Assembly: GCA_963744935.1 (NCBI GenBank)
Contig: CAVUVM010000001.1
Location: 1 to 64,000, forward strand
Reading direction: 5' to 3'
DNA from: Bog-473 sp963744935
GTDB taxonomy: Bacteria; Actinomycetota; Acidimicrobiia; Acidimicrobiales; RAAP-2
DNA length: 64,000 bases
The notes beneath the pieces were generated by a model that did no database searches, was not told the DNA's origin, and saw only the letters and a program-made list of their open reading frames with translations. This document shows, piece by piece, positions 22,524-32,795 of this stretch. Position 1 is the stretch's first letter. Each line of letters starts with the position of its first letter. The position numbers and the translations under genes are program-made.

Positions 22524-25500
22524 GCGCCGCCACCGTCGAAGTAGTCGCTCAGCGCCTCGACCAGCACTGTCGGCGGACGCCAGGACCACACCCCACAAGG
22601 CTCGCCATCGGTGACCGTCGGCTCCGCCGCGCTCATGCCGCGGACGAAGAGATAGAGCACCCCGCCCAGGTGCTGGCTCGGCTGGTAGCCCGGCAGCCGC
22701 CAACGCAGGTAGCGGTGCAGCGCGACCGCGTAGAGGACGGCCTGCAGCGGGTAGTGCGACGCCTCCATCTCGGCGTGGAGGGCCTCGGGCCGGTAGTGCC
22801 ACGCCGTGAGGGTCGCGTCGCGGCCGCCGAGACGGTTTGTCTTGTAGTCGGCCAAGACGAAGCGACCGTCGGCCAGGCGGATCACGAGGTCCAGGCTCCC
22901 GGTCAGGTAGCCGCGCAGAACCCCGTCGAGCGCCGGCTCACGCAATCGTGCGGCGTAGCGGGCCACCGGATCCTCCGCCGGCAGGTGCGTCTCGAGGAGA
23001 TCGGCCAAATCCGCCACGCGCAGGGTGGCCGTCGGCTCGTCGCCCCCTGCGAGCGGGATCTCGAAGCCGAGCTCGTCCATCCGGTCCTTTCGCGCCACGT
23101 CGCGCAGCGCAATCCTGTCGACCAGGGGACCGAGTGGGGACCCGATGGCCGCGCAGAGGCCGTCGACCACCGCATCGGTGCTCCCCAAGTCGACGTTGTG
23201 CCATGTCATCTCGCGGGCGAGCGCCTGGCGGACCGTGGCAGGCAGGTCGGGCGCGTCGAAGTCCGTTCGCTCGAAGACGCTGTGCACGACCGTGCCGACC
23301 AGGGCGCCGCCCGGCATGGCCGAGAGTCCGAGGGCGACCGACTGCGCCGGGTCTGCGGCGGCGTCCCCCGCCCCCGGCCCGGGCCTGGTCTGCGGCGGGA
23401 CGTCCACTTCGTCGGAGGTCAGCGCGATCCCGGGTTCGGGCTCGCTCCCGATTGCAGGCTGTTCGTGCGCGGCGCGCGTGATGCTCGAATAGGACGCGCG
23501 TCGCCATTCGGCGTCGAGAGGCCGGGCAAAGTGCGCCGCCTCGAGCACAGGAGCGGGTTCCGCCTGCGGGTGCCACTGTGCGGACGAAGGCCGACCGACC
23601 CGCTCCACCGCCACGCGCGGCCCGAGCGCGCGCCCGGCCGCTTCGACGGCCGCATCGCTGCGTGCTGCCGCACCGTAGGGCGGGACCACGCCGCTGGGGT
23701 CGCGGTCGAAGAGCAATCGTGCCAGGGGTGAGTGTTGGCTGTCGGAGGCGCCGGCCCACCAGAGCACCGCCTGGTGCCGGGCCCGCGTCGAGCGCGACGT
23801 ACAGGAGGCGCAGGTCCTCGCCGCGTCCCTCCTCGATCTCCATCTTCTGGTGCCGCGCGAAGTCGTTCCCCTGATGCCCCACGTCGATGGTGCGCTTGTT
23901 GGCGTTGGTGCGGTCGTGGAACATCGGGACGTCGCGAGGCTTGGCGTAGCCGTCCCACGCATAGGGGCAATAGACGATCGGAAACTCGAGACCCTTGCTG
24001 CGATGGATGGTGATCACCTGGACGGCATCGGCATCGGACTCGAGGCGGCGGGCCCGTTCATCGCTCTCCCCATCACGCTCGACGTCGTGGATACGCCGGC
24101 CCAGCCAGGTGGCGAGAGCGGTCGGGCCCAACCCCTCCGACACGCCCGCCTCGTGGAGGAGCTGGGCCACGTGGCGCAGGTCCGTCATGAAGCGCTCGCC
24201 CGACGCACGGGTGAGGACGCGCCGGGGCACCTCCTGCGAGCTGCTCACCCTCTCGAACAGCGCGGCGATCCCCTGGTCGCGCAGCAGTGCAGCCCAGCGG
24301 TGCAGGGACCAGTGCAGGCCCTCCCACGATTCCTCCGATGCCGTCGCCAGCTCGTTCGCCGTCCAGCCAACGAAGCAGGTCAACGCGACCAGCGCGGCCC
24401 GGTCGCGTGCCGTTGGCCGCTCCAAGGCCTCGAGGAGACGCAGCCATTCCTTGGCCGGCTCTGTCGCGAACACCGAGCCGGAGCCGCCGATCACCGCGGG
24501 GACGTTGACGGCATGGAGTGCGTCCCGGACGAGCGCAGCGTGCGAGTTGAGCCGCACGAGCACTGCGATGTGGCCCGGATGTACTTCGACTTGCCCGAGG
24601 TCGCGCCCGTCGCGCCCGCGCTCAATGAGCTTTGGCCGCGCGGAGAGGAACGCGACGACATCGGCGGCGAGGTCGCCGGCAATCGCGTTCCGAGCCTCGT
24701 CTTTCTTCAGCAATCCTTGCTTGGGCGTGACCGGGACGAGTCCGTCTGCCGCGTGCACGACCCGCAGCCGGAGCGGAGCCGGCTCGGGCGCATCGACGAG
24801 GCGCGACCGCTGGTTGGCGTCGGCGGCGCGGATGGGGCGATAGGTGATGTCGGCGTACCCGAGATGCGCGTCGCCAAAGAGCGCGTCGTAGGCCTCGAGC
24901 AGCGCCTGGTCGCTGCGCCAGTTGATGTCGAGCGTCCATTCCGACTGCACCGCCTGGTGGGCCAGCAGGTAGGCATGGACGTCCGCACCACGGAACGCGT
25001 AGATCGCCTGCTTGGGGTCGCCGATGAGGACCAAGGTCGTCGAAGACCCCTTGCCGAAGGCGCGCGCCATGATCTCCCACTGCACGGGGTCGGTGTCCTG
25101 GAACTCGTCCACCAGGACGACGTCGAAGCGCTCCCGCAGCCGCGCGCAGGCGGCCGGACCGCGCTCGGGGTCGGCCAGGGTGTGGCGGAGGCGGAACAAC
25201 ACGTCGTCGTAGGTCAGGACCTTGCGGGTGCGCTTGCGCGTCTTCATGTCCTCGCGCGCAGCCTCGGCGAAGCGCCGGCGGAGGGACGGCGTGTCCTGCT
25301 GTTGCGACAGGGACGGCACCAGCTCCGCGTCGGGGTGATCGAGCGCGTGCCGTGCGATCTCCATCGCCTCGGCGCGAGTGAACTTCAACGAGTTGGTCCG
25401 GGTGGCGAACTTGCGCAAGAAGAGGTCGTCGACGACCTCTTCCATGAGATCGTTCACGTCCTCGACGAGTGTCACCTCCCGGTCCACGTCCCCGGCGGTA

Positions 25501-25931
25501 CCGAGTCCGTAGAGGACCTGGAGGCAGAATCCGTGGGTCGTCTCGATGGTCGCGGCGTCGAAGTTGGCGATGGCCTTGCCCAACCGGTCGCGCCGGATCG
25601 CCACTTCCTCTGCCGGCGCGTTCGCCAAGAGCTGCACCAACTCGTCGTCTTCGTGCCCGCGCGTGCCCCCGAGCACGTCCACCAGGCCGTCGAAGGTGCG
25701 CACCAGCCGCTCACGCACGCGCTCGCGCAGTTCACCCGTCGCCATGCGCGTGAAGGTGATGACGAGCAGCCGGTCGATCGGCAAGATGCCCTCGGCCACA
25801 TAGCGCGTGGTCAGTGCTGCGATGGTGAAGGTCTTGCCGGTCCCCGCGCTCGCCTGCAGCAGCGTCATGCCGGTCGGAAGGTCCCCGCACACCTCGAACG
25901 AGGGCGGGCCGGGCGCGCTCGGCCCCGTCAC
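22520..25931 (-). CDS. recB: RecBCD helicase-nuclease subunit RecB (frameshifted)
   Basis: 3'-5' helicase and nuclease of RecBCD, about 1136 aa once repaired. UvrD-type motifs: LLQASAGTGKTFTIAALTTR (I), DVVLVDEFQDTDPVQWEIMA (II), VLIGDPKQAIYAFRGADVHA (III), VQVITIHRSKGLEFPIVYCP (V). The frame breaks at LRLLYVAL|DAGPAP; deleting one base at about 23789 restores LYVALTRARHQAVLWW, the conserved motif VI. The C-terminal nuclease motif is GSLDLVIRLADGRFVLADYK then TN. The GTG start overlaps the recC stop (GTGA). The break is likely a consensus insertion. Confidence 0.93.
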
Positions 25932-28900
25932 CTGTCCACCATCTGTTCGTGCGCCAGCAGGCCATCCCAGAGGCGGCGCGCGTATGCGCCGAACCGCGAG
26001 TCCTCCGAGGGCTCCCAGCCTCGCTCGTCGGAGTCGGGCTGGCCCGAACGCGCCACCATGGCGTCGAAGGCCAGCGGGGCGCCAAGGACGAGGACGTGCT
26101 CGGGATCCTTGTCCTCGTTGTCCCACTCATACGACGAGGTCCAGGCCCTCCCGGCGCTGGCCGCAGGATCCCTGCCGGCCGTCACGGCCTCGGCCCAGGC
26201 GGCCGACGTCTTGATGTACAGCGGCAGCGGCGCTCGCATGCCTCGTCCGAAGAGATCCACCAGCGCAGCCAGGTGACGCTCGGCGGTCGCCCGCCGAACG
26301 TCCTCATCGGGCCCGAGCGGGCCGACACGCGCCACCGAGATCGCGAAGCGCGGCGTACGTCCTCGGCCGATGGTGCAGGTCTCGAAGGGGCGATCCGGGA
26401 AGGCCGCCGTCAACACGAGCACGCGCAGCCACGCCAGCAGGCGAGCCGCCGGACCGAGCCTCGAGTACGTCACCGAGTGCACGACGTCGCCTCGCACCCC
26501 GGCGACGGTGCCGGCGAACGCCAGCCGGTCGGGCAGGTCGAGCTGGAACTCGAGCGAGACCGGATCGGCCGCGCTCTGCCCGGCAACCACCAGCTCGTCC
26601 AGCGCGTCGGTGAGGTCGTCGAGGACGACATCGGCCAGCTTCCCCGGCGGCAGGGCGCCCCGTGCCAGCTCCGCCTCGAAGCACGATGCCTGGCTGGCTC
26701 CGGCGAGCTGGGCCTGCAGCACTCGGTCCGCGACCTGCCAACGCTCCAGCCCGTCGAGTTCGACGGGGATGGCGTCGTCGAAGTCCCGGGTCTTGTCGCG
26801 TAGCGAGATACCGAGTCGCTCGCGCAAGAACGCGCGTGCAGGGTGGCGCAGGAACCGCTCGACCTGATCGAGACCGATGGTCTCCACGCGGTAGGGCTCG
26901 AGGGGGTGCGCCAGGAAGGCCGACGCTCCGTGGCGCGGGGTCAACGCCGCCTGGGCGCCGGCCAGGTGCAGCGCGTCGAAGCTCCACGGCTCGTCGGCCA
27001 CGAGAGCGCCCGCTTCGAAATTCCGATGGTCGAAGGGTTGGAGTGGATGCGCCACCACGACGGCGTCCCGGGCGCGCCCTTCGCCCGTACGCACCGTGTG
27101 ATCGATGACGTCGAGGAGCTCGCCCACCGGCACCGCGGGCGGCCGGGACAGGTTGGAGCGCTCGTCGCGGCCCGAGTAGGTGATCAAGAGGTGGTCGCGC
27201 GCCGCCAGCAGGCCGTCGAGGAGCAGCTGGCGATCCTCGCTGCGCGCGTCGCGGTCGCCCACGCGCGGGGCGCGAGCGGTCAGGTCGTCGCCGTCGCGCT
27301 CGATGTGACGCGGGAAGCGGCCGTCATCCAACCCGAGCAGGCAGACCACACGGTGGGGAATCGACCGCATCGGCACGAGGGTGCACACGGTGAGGTGACC
27401 GGTGCAGAAGTTCGCCCGCGTCGGACGTCCGCGCAGGCGGTCGGCGATCATCGAACGCACGTCGTCGCAGCTGAGCTCGACCGGGCTGACCGTTCCGCCC
27501 ACGCTGGCCTCGCCGACCAGCTCCTCCAAGAGCACGGCCAGCTGGGAGCGCTGCCAGGCGTCGCTGGTCGTCGTGGCGGTCAACTCGTCGGTGAGGCGCG
27601 CCAGGGTGTCGGCCCAGGCGTCGATGGTGCGGGTCCCGGCCAGGTCGTCCAACGCACTGCGGAGGCGGTCCACGAACTCGGCCACGCGCCCGGCCAGCTC
27701 GATGTCGCCGCTGTCGACGTCATCGAGGGGGAGGACCCCGCCGAAGAGCCGATGGTCCTCCTCGGCCATGGCCACGCCCAGAAGGATCCGGTCGAGTCCC
27801 GCCTGCCAGGTGTTCGATCCGATGTCGGACAGCCCGAAGGAGCCCCGGTGCGCGGCGTCGAAGCCCCACCGCACGAACGCGCCGTTGACCCACTCCTCCA
27901 GACGGAACAGGTCGTCGTCGTCGAAACCGAACCGGCGCCGGACCGGCTCTCGTCCCGCCAGGTCGAGCACCTCGCTCGCCGTCATCCGGGACGTCGTGAG
28001 CTCGAGCACCTCCGCCAGGACGCCCATGACCGGATTGGTCTGCCGCAGCGACCGGTCGGCCAGGCGGATCTCGAGCGCGCGCGAAGGGTCAGTGGGCTCG
28101 CCGTCGTTGCGGTCGTGGCTCCCGAACGTCGCCTGGATCAGCGGCGCGAAGTTCTCTATGTCGGGGCACATCACGATGATGTCGCGCGGCTCGAGAGTCG
28201 GGTCCGCGACGAGCAGGTGCAAGATGGCGTCGCGCAACACTTCGACCTGGCGGCCTCGGCCGTGGCACGAGTGCACGCGGATGCTGTCGTCGTCGGCCTC
28301 GAGCAGCGGGCAGGCGTCGTCGGATCCCCCGCTCCCGGCGCCGACGGGCGCGCGATCGAAACGAACGTCGTCTTGGATCCGATGCAGCAGTGTCGAGGCC
28401 GCCGGGGCGGCCGGTGTCTCGTCGCTGTCGCCGTGGGGCAGAGCGGCGCCCAGCACCAGCTGCATCTCCCGAGCGTCGCGCCCCCACGACGAGAGCAGGG
28501 GGTTGCGCGCCGCCCCTGCCGTCGGGTCGGCCGCCCGGGTCAAAAAGCGCGACCCCGGGCCGGCGCTCGCGGCGAGGCGGTCCCAGAGCACCGGCGAGGG
28601 GTGCAACAAGAAGAGGTGCACCTCGCGCCCCGAGGCCACGGCCTCGAGGACGTCGAGGTAGCTGGCGGCGAGACGCGTGAGCCCGAACAGGGAGAGACGC
28701 GCGGGCAGGTCGAGGAGCGCGGGTTCGTCCCGCAGACGCTGGCACGACTCGACCAGCCGCTCGGCGGGGCTCGGCGACCCGATCCGGTTGCGCAGCAGGA
28801 GCCAGAGCCGGGCCTGCCAGGCGGCCTCCGCCTCGTGGCCTGCCCCCGCGACCCAGCGCTGGAGCATGTCGGGGCGGTGGACGGCGTAGCGGTCGAAGAG

Positions 28901-29326
28901 GTCCGCCACGTGCCGGATGCTCGAGAAGCGCTTCGACCCCTCCACCGTTTCTGAGTTGCGGATGTGTTGGGCCAAAGGAGACAGCCAGGGCTCGTCGAAA
29001 TGCTCGGCCACCACGTCCATCAGCGGCCAGACCGCACGTTCGGGCAACCAGGGATCCGCCCGGGGGTCCGTGTCCGAGGCCACCGCCAGGGCGCCCGAGA
29101 TCAGCGCCCCGGGAAATGGGAAGCGGACGTTCGCGCACACCCCGTCGTGTGCGCCGGGACGCGCGCCGAGATGGCCCGACAGCCGTTGCGTGAGCCAGCG
29201 TTCGATCCCCTGCGTCGGCACCGAGACGACCTCGGGCGCCATCGGGTCGTCGAGGGGCACCGCCACCAGCTCAGCCAGCTTCGCGACGAGGGTGTCGGCG
29301 CGATCGGAGCGGTGGGCGTGCAGCAC
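25928..29326 (-). CDS. recC: RecBCD subunit RecC
   Basis: Chi-recognition/scaffold subunit of RecBCD, 1132 aa, full length. RecC-typical N-terminus with VVSVPTQGIERWLTQRLSGH and the dead-helicase motifs, for example FHLLVADPTLEPRDIIVMCP-like text at ILHLLVADPTLEPRDIIVMC, and PHRVVCLLGLDDGRFPRHIE. The GTG start at 29326 is preceded by TACTCT at -12 to -7, suggesting a leaderless first gene of recC-recB-recD. Gene order recC, recB, recD matches mycobacteria. Confidence 0.93.
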   Translation of the reverse strand: MLHAHRSDRADTLVAKLAELVAVPLDDPMAPEVVSVPTQGIERWLTQRLSGHLGARPGAHDGVCANVRFPFPGALISGALAVASDTDPRADPWLPERAVWPLMDVVAEHFDEPWLSPLAQHIRNSETVEGSKRFSSIRHVADLFDRYAVHRPDMLQRWVAGAGHEAEAAWQARLWLLLRNRIGSPSPAERLVESCQRLRDEPALLDLPARLSLFGLTRLAASYLDVLEAVASGREVHLFLLHPSPVLWDRLAASAGPGSRFLTRAADPTAGAARNPLLSSWGRDAREMQLVLGAALPHGDSDETPAAPAASTLLHRIQDDVRFDRAPVGAGSGGSDDACPLLEADDDSIRVHSCHGRGRQVEVLRDAILHLLVADPTLEPRDIIVMCPDIENFAPLIQATFGSHDRNDGEPTDPSRALEIRLADRSLRQTNPVMGVLAEVLELTTSRMTASEVLDLAGREPVRRRFGFDDDDLFRLEEWVNGAFVRWGFDAAHRGSFGLSDIGSNTWQAGLDRILLGVAMAEEDHRLFGGVLPLDDVDSGDIELAGRVAEFVDRLRSALDDLAGTRTIDAWADTLARLTDELTATTTSDAWQRSQLAVLLEELVGEASVGGTVSPVELSCDDVRSMIADRLRGRPTRANFCTGHLTVCTLVPMRSIPHRVVCLLGLDDGRFPRHIERDGDDLTARAPRVGDRDARSEDRQLLLDGLLAARDHLLITYSGRDERSNLSRPPAVPVGELLDVIDHTVRTGEGRARDAVVVAHPLQPFDHRNFEAGALVADEPWSFDALHLAGAQAALTPRHGASAFLAHPLEPYRVETIGLDQVERFLRHPARAFLRERLGISLRDKTRDFDDAIPVELDGLERWQVADRVLQAQLAGASQASCFEAELARGALPPGKLADVVLDDLTDALDELVVAGQSAADPVSLEFQLDLPDRLAFAGTVAGVRGDVVHSVTYSRLGPAARLLAWLRVLVLTAAFPDRPFETCTIGRGRTPRFAISVARVGPLGPDEDVRRATAERHLAALVDLFGRGMRAPLPLYIKTSAAWAEAVTAGRDPAASAGRAWTSSYEWDNEDKDPEHVLVLGAPLAFDAMVARSGQPDSDERGWEPSEDSRFGAYARRLWDGLLAHEQMVDR

Positions 29327-29332
29327 CCCGGC

Positions 29333-29338
29333 AGAGTA
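29333..29338 (-). promoter_or_regulatory. -10 element (TACTCT) of leaderless recC
   Basis: On the minus strand TACTCT ends exactly six bases before the recC GTG at 29326, with no Shine-Dalgarno, placing the transcript start at the start codon. Confidence 0.5.
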
Positions 29339-29372
29339 CGCCGACGGTGTTCCGGTACCGCCGTGGTGCGCG

Positions 29373-30818
29373 TCAGGCCGGGTGGCCGGTGCTGGCGCCG
29401 CCGTCGGGCAGCATCATGATGGTCGGCTCGGACTCGTCTCCCCCGTCGATCTCGTCGATCTCGTCGAAGAGCTCGACCGCCTGCAGGTGGCGCGCCGCCG
29501 CCTCGATCGGCGGAAGCTCGGCGATCTGTGGTGACTCGGTCCCGACCACGCCGAGGCCGGGGAACTTCCGGGCCGTGACGAGGACCCGCGACTCGAGCGA
29601 GCCGATGGCCTTGTTGTAGGCGTCGACGCTCGAGGTGAGGCTGCGTTGCAGGGCCTGCATGTGGCCCGTCATGGAGCGCAACCGCTCGTAGAGCTCGGCA
29701 CCGAGCTGTTGGACCTGCCGCGCGTTGTCGGCCAGGCGCTCCTGCTGCCATGACAGCGCGATCGTTCGCAGCGCGGCGACGAGCGTGTTGGGCGTTGCCA
29801 GCACGATGCGCTTGGAGAGCGCGTAGTCCAACAGGCCGGGGTCGGCCTCGCAGGCGGCTGCCAATAGCGACTCGCCCGGAATGAACGCGATCACGAACTC
29901 GGGTGAGCGCTCGACGTGGGTCCAGTACTCCTTCTTCGCCAACTGCTCGACGTGCGTGCGCAGCTGGCGGGCGTGCTTGTCGAGGGAGGTCTTGCGCGCC
30001 GCCTCGTCCTCGGCCTCAATGAGCTGGAGGAACGCCTCGAGGGGCACCTTGGCGTCGACGACGACCTGTCCCCCGCCCGGCAGGCGCACGACCATGTCGG
30101 GGCGCACCGTGCCATCCTCGGTCGGCGTGGTCGGCTGCTCCTCGAAGTCGCAGTGCTCGACCATGCCGGCCGCCTGGACCGTGTTGCGCAGCGTCATCTC
30201 CCCCCAGCGACCGCGCGTCTGGGGCGACCGCAGTGCGGTCACCAGATTCCGCGTCTCCTTTTGCAGCTGCTCGTGCCCCGCGTGCAGCGCGGCGACGCGC
30301 TCGTTGAGGCTGGCGTAGGCACCCTTGCGCTCGAGCTCCATCGTCTGGAGGCCGCGCTCGTAACGGGCCAGGGTCTCGCTGAGCGGGTTCAGCAGCTCCT
30401 CGATCGCCTGGTGTCGCCGGTTCAGGTCACCCTGGGCCACCGTCCGCGCCTCGTTGAGCCGGGTGTCCGCCAGTGTCAAGAAATGCTCGTTGTTCTTGGC
30501 GAGCGCTTCGGCCGACAGCTCGGCGAACGTGCCGACCAGTCGGGTGCGGTCCTCCTCGGCCCGCAGCGCGGCCTCGTGCTCGAACGTCTTGAGCTGGTCG
30601 AGCTCGCAGACGGCGACTGCGCGTGCGGTCTCCGCCGCCGCGGCCGCGTCGGTGGCGGCCTTGAGCTGCGCGGCTTGGTTTGCCATCGCAGTCCACGCGT
30701 CCGCCAACCGTGACTCCGCCAGCCGACGCGCGCCCTGCTCGCGCGCGCTTCGCCACAGATGCCACGCGACGCCGATTGCCACACCCGCAACGACCCCGAT
30801 GACGACGCCGATCACCAT
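29373..30818 (-). CDS. rmuC: DNA recombination protein RmuC
   Basis: A 481-aa RmuC-family protein. N-terminal membrane helix (MVIGVVIGVVAGVAIGVAWH), then a long Ala/Glu/Gln-rich coiled coil (residues ~30-190), then the PD-(D/E)XK-like RmuC domain with ALRSPQTRGRWGEMTLRNTV, RPDMVVRLPGGGQVVVDAKV and SPEFVIAFIPGESLLAAACE. RmuC proteins limit rearrangements at inverted repeats; the mechanism is not settled. ATG 30818 is preceded by TACCTT at exactly -12 to -7. It sits just upstream of recCBD on the same strand, a sensible functional neighbour. Confidence 0.92.
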   Translation of the reverse strand: MVIGVVIGVVAGVAIGVAWHLWRSAREQGARRLAESRLADAWTAMANQAAQLKAATDAAAAAETARAVAVCELDQLKTFEHEAALRAEEDRTRLVGTFAELSAEALAKNNEHFLTLADTRLNEARTVAQGDLNRRHQAIEELLNPLSETLARYERGLQTMELERKGAYASLNERVAALHAGHEQLQKETRNLVTALRSPQTRGRWGEMTLRNTVQAAGMVEHCDFEEQPTTPTEDGTVRPDMVVRLPGGGQVVVDAKVPLEAFLQLIEAEDEAARKTSLDKHARQLRTHVEQLAKKEYWTHVERSPEFVIAFIPGESLLAAACEADPGLLDYALSKRIVLATPNTLVAALRTIALSWQQERLADNARQVQQLGAELYERLRSMTGHMQALQRSLTSSVDAYNKAIGSLESRVLVTARKFPGLGVVGTESPQIAELPPIEAAARHLQAVELFDEIDEIDGGDESEPTIMMLPDGGASTGHPA

Positions 30819-30824
30819 CGGACC

Positions 30825-30830
30825 AAGGTA
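30825..30830 (-). promoter_or_regulatory. -10 element (TACCTT) of leaderless rmuC
   Basis: On the minus strand TACCTT ends exactly six bases before the rmuC ATG at 30818; no Shine-Dalgarno is present. Confidence 0.5.
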
Positions 30831-30964
30831 ACGGTGGGCTGTGACAGGGTCGGGGATAGTGCGCGGCCTGCGGTCGCCTCGCCGTTGCAACGAACGGGGC
30901 AGTGAACTGGGGCGGCGCGATTGGGGGGTCGTCAGGCGCCAACAGAAACAGTAGCGTCCCCCCT

Positions 30965-31720
30965 ATGGCGTTCAAGCTCGGTGGCACAACGAAGAGCACG
31001 TCCGTCCGGCGCGTCGAGGACGACGGCCTCCAGGAGCAGGTCCGGCCGCTCGCGATCGACCAGCCGCTCTGGCCCCGCACGATGCCGGAGCCCCACGAGA
31101 TCGACCGTCTCTTCGCGCAGGTGTTCGGTCTCGTGGGCGAGGCCATCGCGGGCGCGACCCACGCGTTGTTAGCGGGAGACCGCGAGGTGGCGAAGGAGCT
31201 CGTCAAGCGCGACGAACTCGTCGACGGGCTCATCGGCCAGATCTTGACGACGGTGCAGCAGCAGCTCGTCTACGGCGAGACGACGGTGGACGAGCGGCGC
31301 GAGTACGTGGCGATCCTGCGCATGCTCCCCGATCTCGAGCGCAACGGCGACCTCGCCGAGCACATCGCACGCCGGGCTGCCCGCGGGCTGGGCGCCGAGA
31401 TGTCGGCGCGCAGCCGTGGCCTGGTCGAGCGCATGGGTGAGGTGGCCACCACCATCTGGCGCGAGACGGCCGACGCCTTCGCCGAGCGCGCGGTCGATGC
31501 GGCGACGTCCATCGACGACCTCGACGACGAGCTTGACGATCTCCACGTCAGCCTCACCGCAGAGCTGGTGGCCGGCACCATGTCGCTGCCGGTGGCGATC
31601 GAGTTGGCGATGGTGGCGCGCTTCTACGAGCGCTTCGGCGACCACGCCGTCAACCTGGCTCGTCGTCTGGCGACGTTGGTGGTGGGCGGCCCCGAGCCCG
31701 TTTCGGCCGGCCCCGACTGA
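30965..31720 (+). CDS. phoU: PhoU family phosphate signalling protein
   Basis: A 251-aa PhoU-domain protein. Two PhoU repeats are seen, each with the metal-binding E-x-x-x-D motif: MLPDLERNGDLAEHIARRA and MVARFYERFGDHAVNLARR. PhoU proteins connect the Pst transporter to the PhoR/SenX3 kinase and restrain phosphate uptake. It has a ~45-residue basic N-terminal extension. The pst genes found here lie 31 kb away at 61.9-64 kb. ATG 30965 is preceded by TAGCGT seven bases upstream and lacks a Shine-Dalgarno, so probably leaderless. Confidence 0.88.
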   Translation: MAFKLGGTTKSTSVRRVEDDGLQEQVRPLAIDQPLWPRTMPEPHEIDRLFAQVFGLVGEAIAGATHALLAGDREVAKELVKRDELVDGLIGQILTTVQQQLVYGETTVDERREYVAILRMLPDLERNGDLAEHIARRAARGLGAEMSARSRGLVERMGEVATTIWRETADAFAERAVDAATSIDDLDDELDDLHVSLTAELVAGTMSLPVAIELAMVARFYERFGDHAVNLARRLATLVVGGPEPVSAGPD

Positions 31721-31744
31721 GCCTCGGCCGGTCCCGCCTCAGCT
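31703..31744. repeat. Imperfect 21-bp direct duplication spanning the phoU stop
   Basis: Two adjacent 21-bp units (31703-31723 and 31724-31744) match at 17 of 21 positions and share TCGGCCGG plus CCCG. The first contains the phoU stop TGA; the second contains the stop of the convergent asd gene. Weaker than the other arrays and could be chance in GC-rich sequence. Confidence 0.45.
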
Positions 31745-32764
31745 GCGCAGCGCGACGAGCTCCTCGGCGATCTGCACCACATTGAGGGCAGCGCCCTTGC
31801 GCAGGTTGTCGCCCGAGACGAAGAAGGCGAGCGCGTTGGGTGCACCCAGGGCCCGCCGGATGCGACCGACATAGGAGACGTCGCGGCCGGCGGCCAGCAG
31901 CGGCGTCGGGATCTCGGTCAGCTCGACACCCGGCGCCGTGCGCAACACCTCGGTCGCGCGCTCGGGGCTGAGGGGACGGTCGAACTCGCACATGAGCGAC
32001 GAGGAGTGGCCCGTGAAGACCGGGACGCGGACACAGGTCGCGGTCAACGCGAGCTCGGGGATGCCGAGGATCTTGCGGGTCTCGTTGGTGTACTTCTGCT
32101 CCTCGTCGGTCTCGAGTGAACCGTCGTCGACGACCTTGAACTGCAACGGGATCACGTTGTGCGCGATGGGAACCGGGTACACCTCGCGTGGCGGGAAGTC
32201 GACGGCGCCCCCGTCAAAGGTGAGGTCGGCCACGCGGTCGACCGTCTTGGCCAGCTGCTCGGCCAGCTCGCGCACCGCGTCGATGCCGCTGCCGGAGACG
32301 GCCTGGTACGTCGAGACGACGACCCGGCTCAGGCCCGCCTCGTCGTGCAGCGGCTTGAGGACCGGGATCACCACCATGGTGGTGCAGTTCGGGTTGGCCA
32401 CGATCCCCTTGGGGATGTTGCGCAGCGCCTCCGCGTTGGCCTCGGGGACGACGAGTGGGACGTCGGGGTCCATGCGCCAAGCGGACGAGTTGTCGATGAC
32501 CGTCGCACCGGCCGCGGCGAGACGGGGCGCCAGCTGGCGCGAGACCGAGGCGGGGGCGGAGCACAGCGCGAGGTCGATGCCTGAGAGGTCCGCCGTCTCG
32601 GCGTCCTCGACCACGACCTCGCCGTCGGCCCAAGGCAGCGTCGTGCCGGCGGAGCGCCCCGAGGCGAGGTAGCGCATGGAGTCCACCGGGAACCGGCGCT
32701 CGGCCAGGATGGCGCGCAACACGACACCCACCTGCCCTGTCGCTCCGACGATGGCGATCCGCAT
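31739..32764 (-). CDS. asd: Aspartate-semialdehyde dehydrogenase
   Basis: Makes aspartate semialdehyde from aspartyl phosphate with NADPH, the branch point to lysine/diaminopimelate, threonine and methionine. 341 aa. N-terminal NADP motif MRIAIVGATGQVGVVLRAIL; catalytic Cys in IVANPNCTTMVVIPVLKPLH; catalytic His region VPVFTGHSSSLMCEFDRPLS. Full length. TAGAAT lies exactly at -12 to -7 from the ATG, the best match in the window to a leaderless promoter. Confidence 0.97.
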   Translation of the reverse strand: MRIAIVGATGQVGVVLRAILAERRFPVDSMRYLASGRSAGTTLPWADGEVVVEDAETADLSGIDLALCSAPASVSRQLAPRLAAAGATVIDNSSAWRMDPDVPLVVPEANAEALRNIPKGIVANPNCTTMVVIPVLKPLHDEAGLSRVVVSTYQAVSGSGIDAVRELAEQLAKTVDRVADLTFDGGAVDFPPREVYPVPIAHNVIPLQFKVVDDGSLETDEEQKYTNETRKILGIPELALTATCVRVPVFTGHSSSLMCEFDRPLSPERATEVLRTAPGVELTEIPTPLLAAGRDVSYVGRIRRALGAPNALAFFVSGDNLRKGAALNVVQIAEELVALRS

Positions 32765-32770
32765 CTCGCA

Positions 32771-32776
32771 ATTCTA
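32771..32776 (-). promoter_or_regulatory. -10 element (TAGAAT) of leaderless asd
   Basis: On the minus strand TAGAAT, one base from the TATAAT consensus, ends six bases before the asd ATG at 32764. There is no room for a ribosome binding site, so a leaderless transcript is expected. Confidence 0.65.
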
Positions 32777-32795
32777 CCGAGACCGGCGTCGGGCC

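Noticed and set aside
23578..26276. An 808-codon plus-strand frame and others opposite recB/recC
   Set aside because: Antisense to intact RecB motifs; no start signals or recognisable domains.
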